Part shown: in pieces, positions 22,051-33,829 of the stretch
How positions within the stretch are numbered: the stretch's first letter is position 1
Layout: each line of letters starts with the position of its first letter
Source: Ascaphus truei
Lineage: Eukaryota > Chordata > Amphibia > Anura > Ascaphidae
Direction: 5' to 3'
NCBI GenBank assembly: GCA_036426205.1
Contig: WSYH01001252.1
Location: 1 to 64,000, forward strand
Length of the DNA stretch: 64,000 bases
Notes under the pieces: model-generated
Databases searched by the model: none
What the model was told of the DNA's origin: nothing
What the model saw: the letters and a program-made list of their open reading frames with translations, nothing else
Translations under genes and position numbers: made by a program

Positions 22051-24305
22051 TGATTCACTTACATTCGCTTAACAGTACACAATTGTAGTATTTTGAATTC
22101 TCTAGTTTATGTCTCTATGTTCACATATGCACCAAAGAGTGTATATGAAATCTATATGTGATCTGCGTAGCACAGTTAAATTATCCACAATGTTTGAGTG
22201 AGGGCCAATATGATGTGGGGACCAAATCCCAATGAAATACTAGAAAAACACACATAAGAATTCGAGTTACCCACACTTCTCAATTAGAGATCATTTTGAT
22301 TACTATTATTTTGAAACTAACATTATTAAAAGGAATTATTTTGGGTATTGTTTTTGTTTGTACCCCAAATCCAATTCCAGACACCGACCAACATTCCCTA
22401 ACAACTACCAACAAGGGGGAGGCAAGACATAACAGGATACTTTTATACTTTTAACCTTTCACTAAGACTGGGCTAAACACACATTATCGTTTACCCCACA
22501 TTGTTATTCTCATTGCCAGACTTCTGTACTCTCTCTGATCGCATATGTGCAAACAAGTACAGTGAGGTCCATCGCCTCTGTATAGCACAGGCCACTTATC
22601 ACTGCTGCTTTTAAAGCAAGGCCTATATGATCATGGGGTCAAATCCCCACATGAACATAATGAAAATAACATCCAGTTCATACATCATAATTACTGACAC
22701 ATTATGTTTGAATTATGATTACTAGCATATTTGGAGGAATAATTCGATTCCAATTCTATTCCGGTCCACCATTTGCATGTCTCCAAACAACCGGCAAGGG
22801 GGAGTCAAGGACACACAAGGGTACTTTTTAAATAATCACATAAACCATGGGTAATAACACCATATATATATATATTTTTTTTCAGGACAGATAGTCTAAA
22901 CATATAAGCGATACCATAAGGGTAGCCCCAAGTACACATACATCATCTATCAGTTTTTTTTTATTTACAATACCATTTTTATATTCTAATTTTATATTAA
23001 ACTTTTTATATCATTAATTAAAATCCATCCATTTGGCATTGGCTTTTTGCTTGTAGTTTAAACATGTCCCTACATCACAGAAGTTCTACGTGCAAGGTGC
23101 CACTTTAGGTAGAAATTAATTTGGTGAGGTAATACGTAAGAGGTTTACTTCACAAGCATGTGTGCACTCTGGACCCAATTTTAAGAGATGTTTCAAAGAT
23201 GTACTGTAGATTGGCACAGAATTACTAATTGCCTACACCTCGAGCGAGGAGGTCTCATAGAATGCTAAGAGATCTGTGCATGATTATTACTGTGTAAACA
23301 TTGTCACTACTTGTAAATATTATGTATGTATGTATTTAGAGTTTTAGATACTATTGGTCTTTCATACTTATGGCATTAGTCTAACACCCAACCCTCAATA
23401 AGTCGTTTCTACTTTTATTCTTTAGTAATTGACAATACCAATTGAGACCAACTTCCAATCATCAATTAGGTATTTGCCTACAAAGAGGAAGGCACAGGGC
23501 CATCCGGCAGAACCTGACGAAGCATTATTTTTTGCGAACTATTTGTTCCCTTCCGTGAGCCCAATTGATTGAAGGACCCAGCCAGCCTGCTGACATCCGT
23601 GAGACCGCCTCTACCGGTCCCGACGGTCGACGCCCGACCACGGGGCACTGTACGGTGAGAGGAATATCACGACGATCAGGCTGATGCTGGGCCTGTTTTA
23701 AAGCTTTGTACCGTGTGATTTTCTTTTGACTTGTTTTCTGTACTAATAATTCTATTGCTCACTCACCGAGTTCGGCCCTTTCTTCCTATTTGGGCCCCCC
23801 GGGAGAGAAGCACTCACCGTACTGCCTCCAACCAGGAGGTGAGAATAGTTATTGTTTTGTAGCAGCATTCCGTGAAGAAGACTGCACATTAAAACTCTGC
23901 TACCAGCCCGTTATCCCTTTTTAACTCAGACCAACAACCGGCTATATAACACACCCTGTTATCATCACCATACTAGCACACTTCTACTTCCTGTCACAAA
24001 AAATAAAAAAACACAACACATTTCATTGTAAATTTATTTAAGGATTTTTTAACGGATTTGTCTAAACTATATTTTTTAGATATTTTACTAAATTGGATAT
24101 ATTTTACTTGTTTAAATTACCAAGTTCTTTAATTCACATAGTTTTAGCTTTTTTTAAAAATATATTTTAATACATTTTAATTCAAATTTCTTTTGGCATA
24201 TTGTACCGTTGTTACTTAAAACACAAACCGTTTCCATATCTCCCTATCATCTATCTTCTACGTCGAGCAAATCCGCTGGCTGAACCCCGACACCCTCCAC
24301 CTCCA
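22051..24305 (+). repeat. Right arm of long inverted repeat around the PLE
   Basis: Inverted partner of 17028-19550. AT-rich, no genes. A second copy of its outer ~190 bp is found at 28690-28920, showing that the arm was split or re-duplicated by the block 24310-28680. Confidence 0.75.
23513..23548 (+). ncRNA. Hammerhead-ribozyme-like motif downstream of PLE
   Basis: CTGACGAAGCATTATTTTTT then GCGAACTATTTGTTCCC. CUGACGA is intact and GCA/UGC can form stem II, but GAAAC reads GAAC. It lies about 1.5 kb past the PLE coding relic on the same strand. Confidence 0.4.
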
Positions 24306-24639
24306 CTGCAACTACAAGAAGATCCCGGGCTTTATCTTCTCAATGGCTCCAGCTGCCAGAAAACAACAGGGCATATACACTACCCTTTCTTTGGGTACCA
24401 CTACCACACAGCACCATCACAGCCTATACAATAGGGAGCCGCCCCAACTCTTTTCTTTCTTTTTGTCCTTTTCTTTTATAAAGTGAGATGAACACTCGGA
24501 CATATGCATTCAAATACCTAGAATGGGGGCTCCAGTGGGCCCTGAAAGGCAGGGTAATCCAAAACACCCGCCCCTAACTCATTCATTGGGCTGGCCCCAA
24601 GGTAAGTACTCACGTAATGTGTCACCATGGCTCTCTCGC

Positions 24640-24960
24640 GTCTGCTGATGCTTGCAAGGGGAGAAATCCAATGCAATGTAGTAGTGCAACCACATGCAAA
24701 AACCGGTGAAGCAGGTCTGGCAAAAATATTTCTTTATTATGGACATAAACAGAAGCTGCAACTTCTTACGGTTTCTGCAAAACAATAGCACTTGTATCTT
24801 TATTTATTGATAAGTGCTATTGTTTGCACGAAACGCGTAGAAGGTTGCGCCTCTGTTTTGTATGTCCCTTATGAATAAAACATATTTTTGCCAGACCTGC
24901 TATGCACGTTTTGCTGTGCGTTGCCCTACGACATATGCATTGGACTTTCTCCCCTTTCCA
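24640..24960. mobile_element. Foldback element with hammerhead-like loop
   Basis: Imperfect palindrome: GGGGAGAAATCCAATGCA (24657) pairs with the complement at about 24940-24957, and CAGGTCTGGCAAAAATAT (24713) with the complement near 24884-24901. The centre holds TTGATAA, a GTGC..GCAC stem and GAAACGCGTAG (24807-24840), resembling a hammerhead in which two core bases (C3 and the second G) are changed. No ORF. Confidence 0.6.
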
Positions 24961-26890
24961 GGAAACCCTGTCACGGCTGCGGCGATAAGACAGCGCGCGG
25001 GGGGTGCAGGCCTGTCAGCTAAGCGGCAACGGACAAGAGGGTCTAGACTTGAGTAGCTTGCATGTTTTCCCACCTTGAAAAAGGTATCTGGGTTTCTCTC
25101 CCACTCTGAGTGCTGTCTCTTCTTCCTGCCTGCCAGGGCAATGCTGCTAAAGCAGAAAGTTGGTTACTCTCCGACCGGCGGGGCTCCGTCTGTGTCCAAC
25201 CACCCGAACCAAACCCCCCCACGAATTCCTTCGCTTTATGGGAAGTGAAGAAGTTCAGTTCCCCATCTGTGAAATATTGTTTTTAAAGTGAACAGGATGG
25301 GTCAAAGCGAATTTGTTCTTTTGATTATGAAGAGACCAGTGCACCTCGTCCGATTCTCTCTCTGTCTGGACAAAGTGGTCCCAGAATTGCTTCAAGGTAT
25401 GGCCATGCTACAAAATGTGCACACATAGAACACAAATAATCCCAAAAGGTATCCAACTGATGTAATACGTAAACAACTCCCGTGCAGAGTCCCAACTTTA
25501 TGAACAAATGAATTAATAATGTGAGCCCTGTCTGTGCTCAGTGTGTTAGTGACATCGGCCACCCGGCGGGGTTGGTAGGGTAAGAGGATATAGGAGGAAG
25601 ATGCAAACGGCGGCGCCGTTGGTCTCCAGCCAGGATACTATGACCGGCAACAACAACACGCGATCCTCCGCCACTGCCCTCACTGCCCCAGTGTCACACA
25701 CGGAAAGCAGCCCCACTGCGGGGAGAGAAGGGGTATTTACTCACAGTCTTGACACGTCGCAACCGACTCAAATGCTGACAGACAGTTACTCTATCGGAGA
25801 GTGATGACTCGTACTCCAGCCCGTGCAGGTAAGGTAGTCAGAGGGTGGGTAATCAGCGGTGCAAAGCTGCCGTCAGAATATGAATCAGGAAGTCCACACA
25901 TTATATCTAAAAGGCTATATTTAATGAGTGCATAACACAAAAAGGTAAACTGCTACAAAAAACTTCTTGACGTGTTTCGTCCCGCTGGGGACTTTGTCAA
26001 AAGAAAAAGTCCTAAACGATCATAAGCCTCCTTCCTTCAACTTGCAGTTGTTGGCTTTCTTTGAATACTCTAATGATATTTGTTTATATTAATTATTCAA
26101 GATCTGGCAATAATAGGCCTGGGCTTTGTGTTTTGATCTTCTCTGGATTGCCCCGTCTATGTACTCTCTCCACCTCCTGATATGATCTTCTTTCTTGGTC
26201 AATCCAGTTAGGCCGGCAGCCATTTTTGGCAAAAGTTCAGCAGTTCACTTTGTTTAATGGATTCTGGGACAACCAATTTGCAGATATTATTCCTATGAGA
26301 ACTATTTCTTACGTCGTCCATTTTCTATTAGTCTATGCCCTGTTGGGTAGGGGGAGCGCTGGAGGAGTCAGTACCTCCCAGCGCGGTCGGATCCCCTTCC
26401 CTTATGGCCGTCGGCCTTTTGTGGTCTCCTTTTTCAGACCGCTGCTGTTTTTGGGGCCATATCTCCGATTTTGGCGAAATATTTCCATAACCCGAAGAGC
26501 GCGGTTTCACCTCTGTGGTGGTATTCTTTTAGGCAGTTTCTTGCAGTTATTGTGCAGATATTTCTGTCCTCTCCTCCGGAGCCAGCATAGCTACTTGCAG
26601 GCGTGACTACTGCCCTGGCGCAATACCGGAGTCTTTTGTCACTGTTTTGTCACAGAAATTGTATTTGGACACTGTCCAGTAAAAATGAGGGGGAGAGCAG
26701 GTCCCCGGGACCACTTACCAAGAGGTAGGGTGTGTGTTCTTTCTGATAGGAGTCGTACCTTTTCCGAATGGGCTGCCTCCGGTAGCATGTGTGTGCCATG
26801 GCAACGGGACATCACATGACGCGGCAACACTGCCAGAGGGGGGACCTCTTCAAGGTTAGTCCCTTTGACTTTTGCTACAGGGGGCCGCGC
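24961..26890 (-). pseudogene. L1 5' region and ORF1 relic, minus strand
   Basis: Reverse complement of 27300-28620, which encodes L1 ORF1 motifs. On the minus strand the same RNNICIIGVPES-type and RLGQSREDQ-type segments are scattered through 26010-26300 and the 3' part through 24961-25330. A non-L1 block at about 25335-26010 interrupts it. Frames are broken. Confidence 0.6.
25335..26010. mobile_element. Insert in minus-strand L1, with hammerhead-like end
   Basis: Absent from the + strand partner (28270-28290). At 25963-25999, minus strand, it reads TTGACAA, GTCCCC..GGGAC, GAAACACGTC, with the same two core changes as at 24807. No recognised coding sequence. Family not identified. Confidence 0.5.
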
Positions 26891-26924
26891 TGCGGCAAGC
26901 TGGCTTTAAAGGTTATATAGGGTG

Positions 26925-27295
26925 TCCTAGGACTCTGCATCATCTCCTATAGGGTATATACCTCCATAGGAACTCTGCATCCTTCTCCTATAGGGTATTA
27001 CTCCATAGAATCTGACACCATTCTCTATAGGTATACCCCTATGACTCGGCATCCATTTCGCCTATAGGGAGTATATTCCATAGGATCTGCATCATTTTCT
27101 ATGGAGTATACCCTATAGGAGAATGGATGCAGAGTCCTATGGAATATACTCTATAGGAGAATGGATGCAGAGTCATAGGGGTATACCCTATAGGAGAATG
27201 GATGCAGAGTTCTATGGAGTATACCCTATAGGAGAATGGATGCAGAGTCCTATGGAGTATACCCTATAGGAGAATGGATGCAGAGTCCTAGGACA
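26925..27295. repeat. 37 bp monomer array with head-to-head inversion at about 27100
   Basis: Left of about 27100 monomers read on the minus strand (CATTCTCCTATAGGGTAT type); right of it they read on the plus strand (GAGAATGGATGCAGAGTCCT type). This is the symmetry centre of a palindrome whose arms are two L1 5' regions. The right array abuts the L1 5' region. Confidence 0.88.
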
Positions 27296-28670
27296 CCCTA
27301 TATAACCTTTAAAGCCAGCTTGCCGCAGCGCGGGCCCCCTGTAGCAAAAGTCAAAGGGACTTACCTTGAAGAGCGTCCCCCCTCTGGCAGTGTTGCCGCG
27401 TCATGTGATGTCCCGTTGCCATGGCAACACAATGCTACCGGAGGCAGCCCACTTCGGAAAAGGTACGACTCCTATCACAGAAAGAAAACACACACCTACC
27501 TCTTGGTGAGAAGTGGTCCCGGGGACCTGCGCTCCCCCCTCATTTTTTACTGGACAGTGTCCAAATACAATTTCGGGACAAAACAGTGACAAAAGACTTC
27601 CGGTATTGCGCCAGGGCAGTAAGTCACGCCTGCAAGTAGCTATGCTGGCTCCGGAGGAGAGGACAGAAATATCTGCACAATAACTGCAAGAAACTGCCTA
27701 AAAGAAATACCACCACAGAGGTGAAACCGCCGAGCTTCGGGTTATGGAGAAATATTTCGCCAAAATCGGAGATATGGCCCCAAAACAGCAGCGGTCTGAA
27801 AAAGGAGAGCCACAAAATGGCCGACGGCCATAAGGGAAGGGGATCCGACCCGCGCGTGGAAGGTACTGACTCCTCCAGCGCTCCCCCTACCCAACAGGGC
27901 ATAGACTAATAGAAAATGGACGACGTAGAAAATAGTTCTCATAGGAATAATATCTGCATAATTGGTGTCCCAGAATCCATTAAACAAAGTGAACTGCTGA
28001 ACTTTTGCCAAAAATGGCTGCCGGACTAACTGGGATTGACCAAGAAAGAAGATCATATCAAGGTGGAGAGAGTACATAGACTGGGGCAATCCAGAGAAGA
28101 TCAAAACACAAAGCCCAGGCCTATTATTGCCAGATATCTGAATATTAATAATAAAACAAATATCATTAGAGTATTCAAAGAAAGCCAACAACTACAAGTT
28201 GAAGGAAGGAGGCTTATGATCGTTTAGGACTTATCAGCAACAGTCTCCCAGAAGAGAAGAGAATTCGGACGAGTGTGCACTGGTCTCTTCAATCAAAAGA
28301 GAAAATTCGCTTTGACCCATCCTGTCACTTTAAAAATATTCACAGATGCGGGAACGAAATTCTTCACTTCCCACGAAAAGGCGGAGGAATTCGTGGGGGG
28401 GTTTGGTTAGGGTGGTGGAACAAGACGGAGCCCCGCAGAGGAGATAACAACTTCTGCTTTAGCAGCATTGCCCTGGCGGTGGAAAGCAGAGATGGAAGAG
28501 ACACCCAGATACCTTTATCAAAGTGGACAACATGCAAGTACTCAATAGTCTAGACCCTCTTGTCCGGTGCCCTTGCTGCCAGCCTGCCCACCCGCCGGCT
28601 GTCTTATGGCCGCAGCCGTGACAGGGTTCCTGGAAAGGGGGTCGGGAGATGGGGGAAAGTGGAACAATTG
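27296..28670 (+). pseudogene. L1 (Tx1-like) 5' region and ORF1 relic
   Basis: After the monomers comes a GC-rich 5' leader. From about 27915 the frame reads MDDVENSSHRNNICIIGVPES, then after one stop HIKVERVHRLGQ, PRPIIARYLNINNKTNIIRVF and EGRRLMIV, which follow the RRM and C-terminal domain of L1 ORF1p, an RNA-binding chaperone. After a stop, KFALTHPVTLKIFTDAGTKF (about 28300-28360) continues the C-terminal domain. Stops at about 28027 and 28226 disable it. Copies: 24961-26890 (inverted) and 34650-36000 (direct). Confidence 0.72.
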
Positions 28671-28679
28671 CCGCCAACT

Positions 28680-28958
28680 ATTCTATAAGTCATTTTTACT
28701 TTTTAATTACCAAGGTTCTTTAATTCCAAATAGTTTTTAAAAGCTTTTTAAAATATATTTTTCTACTTTTAATTTTTAATTCCAAAGTTCTTTTGGCTGT
28801 ATTGTACCCGTTCGATTACTAAAACACTAATACCGTGTTCCCATATCTCCCTATCATCTTATCTCTACGTTCGAGCAAAATCCCGTGCGCTGACCAACCC
28901 CCAACCTCCATCTCACTTTATAACCCTGATGGGTTTTTCATGCTGAGCACCACATTAC
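28680..28958 (+). mobile_element. PLE-arm terminal fragment inserted in L1
   Basis: Matches the outer end of the PLE arms (24110-24290, and the complement of 17028-17170). The L1 sequence GAAAGGGGGTCGGGAGATGG.. is present on both sides (28635-28672 and 28966-29003), as a long target duplication or a repeated segment. The L1 copy at about 35960-36030 has this site uninterrupted. Confidence 0.65.
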
Positions 28959-28959
28959 C

Positions 28960-30313
28960 TTCCTGGAAAGGGGGTCGGGAGATGGGGGAAAGTGGAACAA
29001 TTGCCGGGCCTGAACTTCTAGAAATGCCACAACGTGACTTTGGGGCCTGAATATGAATCCCGGCCACTCAATCACCGAAAGAGAACAATGGGGAGGCGGA
29101 GGCTCCGGAATCCGCACTGCTTCAGAGACTCCCAAGGATCCCACTGGGCCCTCACATAGGCGGAGGTTTTTGAGACTGGGGATCGTGGGGGATGGAGGCG
29201 GTGGGGTCTGTGGGGGGGGCGTGGCAGTGGTGTGGAATGCCAGGGATGGCAGGTGGGAGTGTGACCTGAGGTGGGGGTGGGGAATGGAGATGGAGGTGAA
29301 GAGGGATAGCGGAAAACCCCGCTAATGCAGGGGGAGGGGAAAGGAGGGTTGGAGCCCTGATGTGAGAAGAATCATAGCAGGGGTGATAGCCACTTGGGAT
29401 TAGGGGGCCGAAACTCTCAGTACATCGGAGCCTGCCCTTATTGGAAGAATTGGATAAAACAGCCCTCTGATGATAGAGTTAATATCAATGTCTAAACCAG
29501 CTGGAGGGTCATTGATCCAACTACAGAACTTAGTTGGGGGGACAGGGGTGTAGGGGTTGATAAGATGTCAGGGGAAGCTGAAGTGAAAATATCTCCAGGA
29601 ACAATATTCCCTGAAGAAAGAAGTTAGCCAATGAGATAGTAACTACAATGGGGAAGGGGAGGAAAACTCTGACAGACCCAAAATATAGGATAAGATCATT
29701 CTCAGTTGGGCTATAAAGTAAGAAAATAAATGTTTCCAGGTGGTAGGCCGGAGCCCATTCAATTAGGATGCTAAGGTACTACAAGTACCAAAATAGACCG
29801 GAATAAATGACAAACAAAGGCAATTCATTCTCCAAAGGAGCGTCGAAATAACTAAATGGAGGGGAAGAGGGCGTGCCGCGCGCCTCTGGAAAAAGAGCAG
29901 TCTTTTAAATGGAAAAGTGATGTGATGTTGATGTTATTGTTACAGTTAATGTTCTAGTTAACAAAGGTGATTCAATGTCCCCAAGATCCAAGAAGCAATC
30001 GTCAGGCTCAACGCACAAAGACAATGCCAGCACTGCCAGGGGAAACAGGAGGTGAAACAAATAACGGAGGTAAAGCTGCACAAAAGCAAGAGACATAAAA
30101 CACAATGCCAGTAAAAAATAGCCCCGTGCAATGTGAAAGATAGATAGAAAGACAGATGTGGTAGATATAGTTCTACTCCAGGAAACGCACTTAGACATGA
30201 AAGAATCCACGTACCTCCAGAGAGATTGGGTAAGTCAGTGTGTATTCTCCCCATCCCTACATAAAAAAGCAGGAGTAGCCATCCTGGTCAATAGAAACAC
30301 ACCAATGGAGGTT
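28960..30313 (+). pseudogene. L1 inter-ORF region and start of ORF2 endonuclease
   Basis: Mostly non-coding until about 30160, where VDIVLLQETHLD followed by VSQCVFSPSLHKKAGVAILVNRN gives the start of an L1 apurinic-type endonuclease (Q-E-T motif and GVAIL). Frame is then cut by the SINE-like insert. The inverted partner is 15505-16960. Confidence 0.72.
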
Positions 30314-30590
30314 TTATAATAATAATAATAATAATAATAGCATGTTTTTGTATAGTGCTGCTAGTTATATGTAGCGCTTTACAGAGACATTTTTGCAGGT
30401 GCAGGTCCCTGCCCCGTGGAGCTTACAATCTATGTTTTTGGTGCCTGAGGCACAGGGAGATAAAGTGACTTGCCCAAGGTCACAAGGAGCCGACCCCGGG
30501 AATTGAACCAGGCTTCAAACTCTCAGTGCCAGTCAGTGTCTTTTACTCACTGAGCCACTCCCTCTCACATCTTTTATCCTCAGAAACAGG
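30314..30590 (+). mobile_element. SINE-like insert: (TAA)n, MIR-like segment
   Basis: Starts with (TAA)7-8, contains TATAGTGCTGCTAGTTATATG and GTAGCGCTTTACAGAGAC, then a GTGACTTGCCCAAGGTCACA block of MIR type and ACTGAGCCACTCC. It splits the L1 endonuclease frame. A partner lies at 15215-15505. Confidence 0.7.
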
Positions 30591-30800
30591 TACAGAGGGA
30601 AGACAAGTGCTAATGAAAAGCTAAATTTTGGGGAGAGAATATATTCTGGGAAACATCTACAGTATGGCCCTTATGACTACAACCCCCAATACTTCAAAGA
30701 CCTTACCCAAAAACTATTAAGACAAAAATGCCACAATATAATTGTAGGGGGAGATTGGAACGCTATCCAAGACACATACATGGACAGATTGGGCTTCAAG
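30591..30800 (+). pseudogene. L1 ORF2 endonuclease continuation
   Basis: The frame at about 30665-30790 gives an L1 endonuclease segment ending IIVGGDWNAIQDTYMDRLG, with the G-G-D-W-N metal-binding motif. Then the G-rich minisatellite starts. The same segment occurs at about 37640-37830. Confidence 0.75.
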
Positions 30801-31490
30801 AAAGGGATAGCAGGAGGAGGAGTTACGGGAGGAGGAGTGAGTGGGAGTGGAGTCGGGAGGGAGGTGAGTGGAGTGGGAGGGGACGGGCGGGAGGTGAGTG
30901 CGGGAGTGTAGCGGGAAGGTGAGTGGTGGTGTAATCCGGAGGGTAGTGGTGAGCTGGAGGGATGGTGTGTAGCAGGAGGAGTTTTGGAGCGGGATGGAGG
31001 GGTGGCTTCGGGATGGAGGTGAGTGCGGGAGTGGAGCGGGAGTGAAGTTCGGGAGTTAGCGCGGAGGTGGTGTGGAGCGGGAGGGAGTGGATTCGCGAGG
31101 GAGGGGAGCGGGAGGGAGGTGAGTGCGGGATGGATCGGGAGGGAGTGGTGTGTACGCGGAGTAAGAGTGGTGTGGATGCTGGAGGGAGGTTGAGTGCGGG
31201 AGTGTAGCGGGTGAGTGAGGTTGGAGTCGTAGGAGAGGTTAGTCGGAAGTGAGATCTGGAGGGCAGGTGAGTGCGGGGAGTGGAGCCGGGAGGGAGGTGA
31301 GTGACTGGAGTGTAGCTGGAGTGAGGTAGCGTGCGGAAGTGGAGCGGGAGAAGAGCGAGGTGGAGTGCGGATCGAGTGGGGGCGCTCCGGGCCCCCCCGC
31401 GTCTTAGGTGGGCGTTTGTCCCCGCGGGGAGGAGTGGGAGCGGGAGGGGGTGAGCCCGTGTAGTTGAAGGTGTATGGGGGGAGAGGACAA
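30801..31490. repeat. GGGAGGGAGGTGAGTGCGGG-type minisatellite
   Basis: About 25 degenerate units of 26-29 bp made of GGGAGGGAGGTGAGTG and CGGGAGTGGAGC. The 282-residue and 232-residue minus-strand frames across it (Pro/Thr/Ser/His-rich) are read from the repeat and are not credible genes. G-runs make quadruplex formation on the + strand plausible. Confidence 0.9.
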
Positions 31491-31639
31491 GTGGGTTTTT
31501 TTTTTGACCTTGGCCCGTCACTCACTCCTCAGCCAATTGAGAGGTGTGGGGGCGGGCCCATGGGGTGGGTGTGAGTGTGTGAAAGCCCATGAGAGGTGGT
31601 GCGGGTGGCCACGGGACCAATATATTGCAAGGCTGGGAC

Positions 31640-32330
31640 GCAACATACAGTGCTTCAGAAATAAGAGTAGATAATCTTTTGGCCTTCCGTATCATCTCTA
31701 TGCTGATGACGCTAAATCTAACCTCGCCTCCGCCCCTGACCTCTCCCCATGTCTCATGTCCCGTGCCACCAAGTCCTCTCTGCAATCTCCTCCAGGTTTC
31801 CCCCCTTTACCTAACTTACATGTCCAAAACATATTATAGTCTTTACCCCTTCCACTATCATCATATCAGCAAGCTCTTCGCTCCCTATCATAATACCATC
31901 ATTTCATCACCACAACCAACCCGCTGCCTGGGTCTTTTCCGACGCCCCCCCCCCCCCCCCCCCCCGAAGAGGTGCAAGCTTGAGCCTCTCTTCCTCCCCC
32001 TCCTATTTAAGTTCCTTACTAAGTCTTGCCACCTCCACTCTTAATATGTCCATGATCGCCTTACCTCACTCTTGCTGAAACTAAATCCTAATTCCTCACT
32101 CATACCTGTCCCACTTGACTCCTGCAACCTTCTATGTCATTCCCTTTATCCACAGACTCCACCTCCATCTATCCAAAGATGCGCGCCATAGCTCATCTAC
32201 CTCACTCACCACCCACGCCACGTCTGCTGCTCCACTACGCAAATCTCTACAGCATTCCCGTATCTTCTATAATCCATTGAAAACCCTACTCTGACTTATA
32301 AAAAACCCTACGGACAATTATTTCTTTCTG
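31640..32330 (+). pseudogene. L2 LINE reverse transcriptase relic
   Basis: FRYHLYADDAKSNLAS near 31683-31735 matches the L2 catalytic block, then an L2-type C-terminal region (LTYKKPYGQL-like end near 32290-32330). A (C)n run at 31945-31968 and many indels break it. Confidence 0.65.
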
Positions 32331-33829
32331 TCCCAGTGAGTGTGGTTTTTATTGTATTCTTCAAATGTCGTGTGTTTTGTCGATTAAGGAACTAACATCA
32401 ACAAATTAATATTTTGCAACTTGTATCTGGAATTCAACAGAGATCAAGTCCCATAAACTATAAATTGTTGATAAATTGATGACAATCGGACAAAACCTCG
32501 CCTGTTGCATGTGACTCTGTGTCCCTAGTGTTTCCTGTGTTCCGAGGCATAGCATGTTGTCCGTATGCCTAGCCTCTGTATCCACTGAGAAAGGCTACCT
32601 TTCAATATTGGAGATCCCTGTTATTTGACACCGGACTTGAACAACCCGAACCTTTACGCTTAGCTTCCTCCTGCCGGCTGACCCCTGCATGCTTACCAGC
32701 CACAGATACTCTAATATCGTACTCTGTCCCTGGGCTCGGTACGGCTTTAATTGAGCATCTCTACCTCAATGCCCGCGCGGTTCGCTTCCTATGGTTAAAT
32801 AGAGCTCGTCACAAGGAGGGGGGGAGGGGGGCAGAAGACAAACAGACAAACTAGATAAAAGGCAATTATGACCAAGAATAATTAAATTTTCCTATCCAGC
32901 AAAAAGCAAATTAAAAACATGGCTCGCCTCAGACTCGCCCAATGATAGGAATTACTTATCGATCTCTACTTTAAACATAAACGAGTCGCCAAAAGAGAAC
33001 AGTAGTCATACCAAAACAATTAGACTTTACTAAAGGACATTGTCATGATCCTGAGAGCTGGATTCATAGACCGGCTCCGAAGGTAAAGGCCAAGAACAAG
33101 CGCACTATGCACTACCAGATGCCAAGGCAACTAGAGAATCGGGTCACTTAAACTAGATAGAAAAAGCTATAGAACTGATCAGGAGTCCAAACATTCTCTG
33201 GAACTAAAACACCACAATAAGAACTGATAATCCAGAAATAAATTATAGATGACAATCACAGACGAGTTCACACCAAACCCAGAGTTCCGAATAATTGCCA
33301 CAGGAAAAAATGTCACATTCCCAAAAAGAAAATAGAAAGTCGTAGCAAATCTCATAATATTCATAATTATCGATCCATGTGTTATATCAACTGATTATAC
33401 ATGTACTAACCTGATTGTTATTCTGTATAACCCCGCAAGAATTTATTAAATATTCATGATAACTAAAATAGTATATGATTGTAACCACAATAAAAAAAAA
33501 AATTTAGACATACGATTTTTTTCCATTTTGCTGCTTTGAAAGTATTTCCCCGTGGGATCTGTCATGCAGGGTACGTATTCTGTTGCACACGAAATCATGA
33601 ACTTAATAGCCATTTCAGCCCTAGGTAGCATATCATATATTATCTAGGGTCTCCTTCTGAGCATTGTCCCATCAGTTTCAATAGTTTAATGCAGAAGCTC
33701 ATGATATCACTAACTAACCCAATCATGGACAAGCTCTCAGAGGACAGGGGCTGGGGCATACACTACCAGATCCACACCTCAGACACTGCTTTGGAGAAGA
33801 AGTTCCATTGTAGCAGCAGTCCTAGGGGT
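32331..33829 (+). repeat. Direct copy of the 3' LTR end plus downstream flank (10850-12190)
   Basis: Begins TCCCAGTGAGTGTGG and keeps the 3'-LTR version (ATTCTTCAAATGTCG), runs through the LTR/host junction near 32490 and the L1-tail segment. It differs by many one-base indels. No separate gene. The presence of the junction shows copying after the gypsy insertion. Confidence 0.75.

Noticed and set aside
30677..31525. 282-residue minus-strand frame, Pro/His/Ser/Thr-rich
   Set aside because: It is read through the GGGAGGGAGGTGAGTG minisatellite; a second overlapping frame of 232 residues has the same composition. No domain and no exon context.
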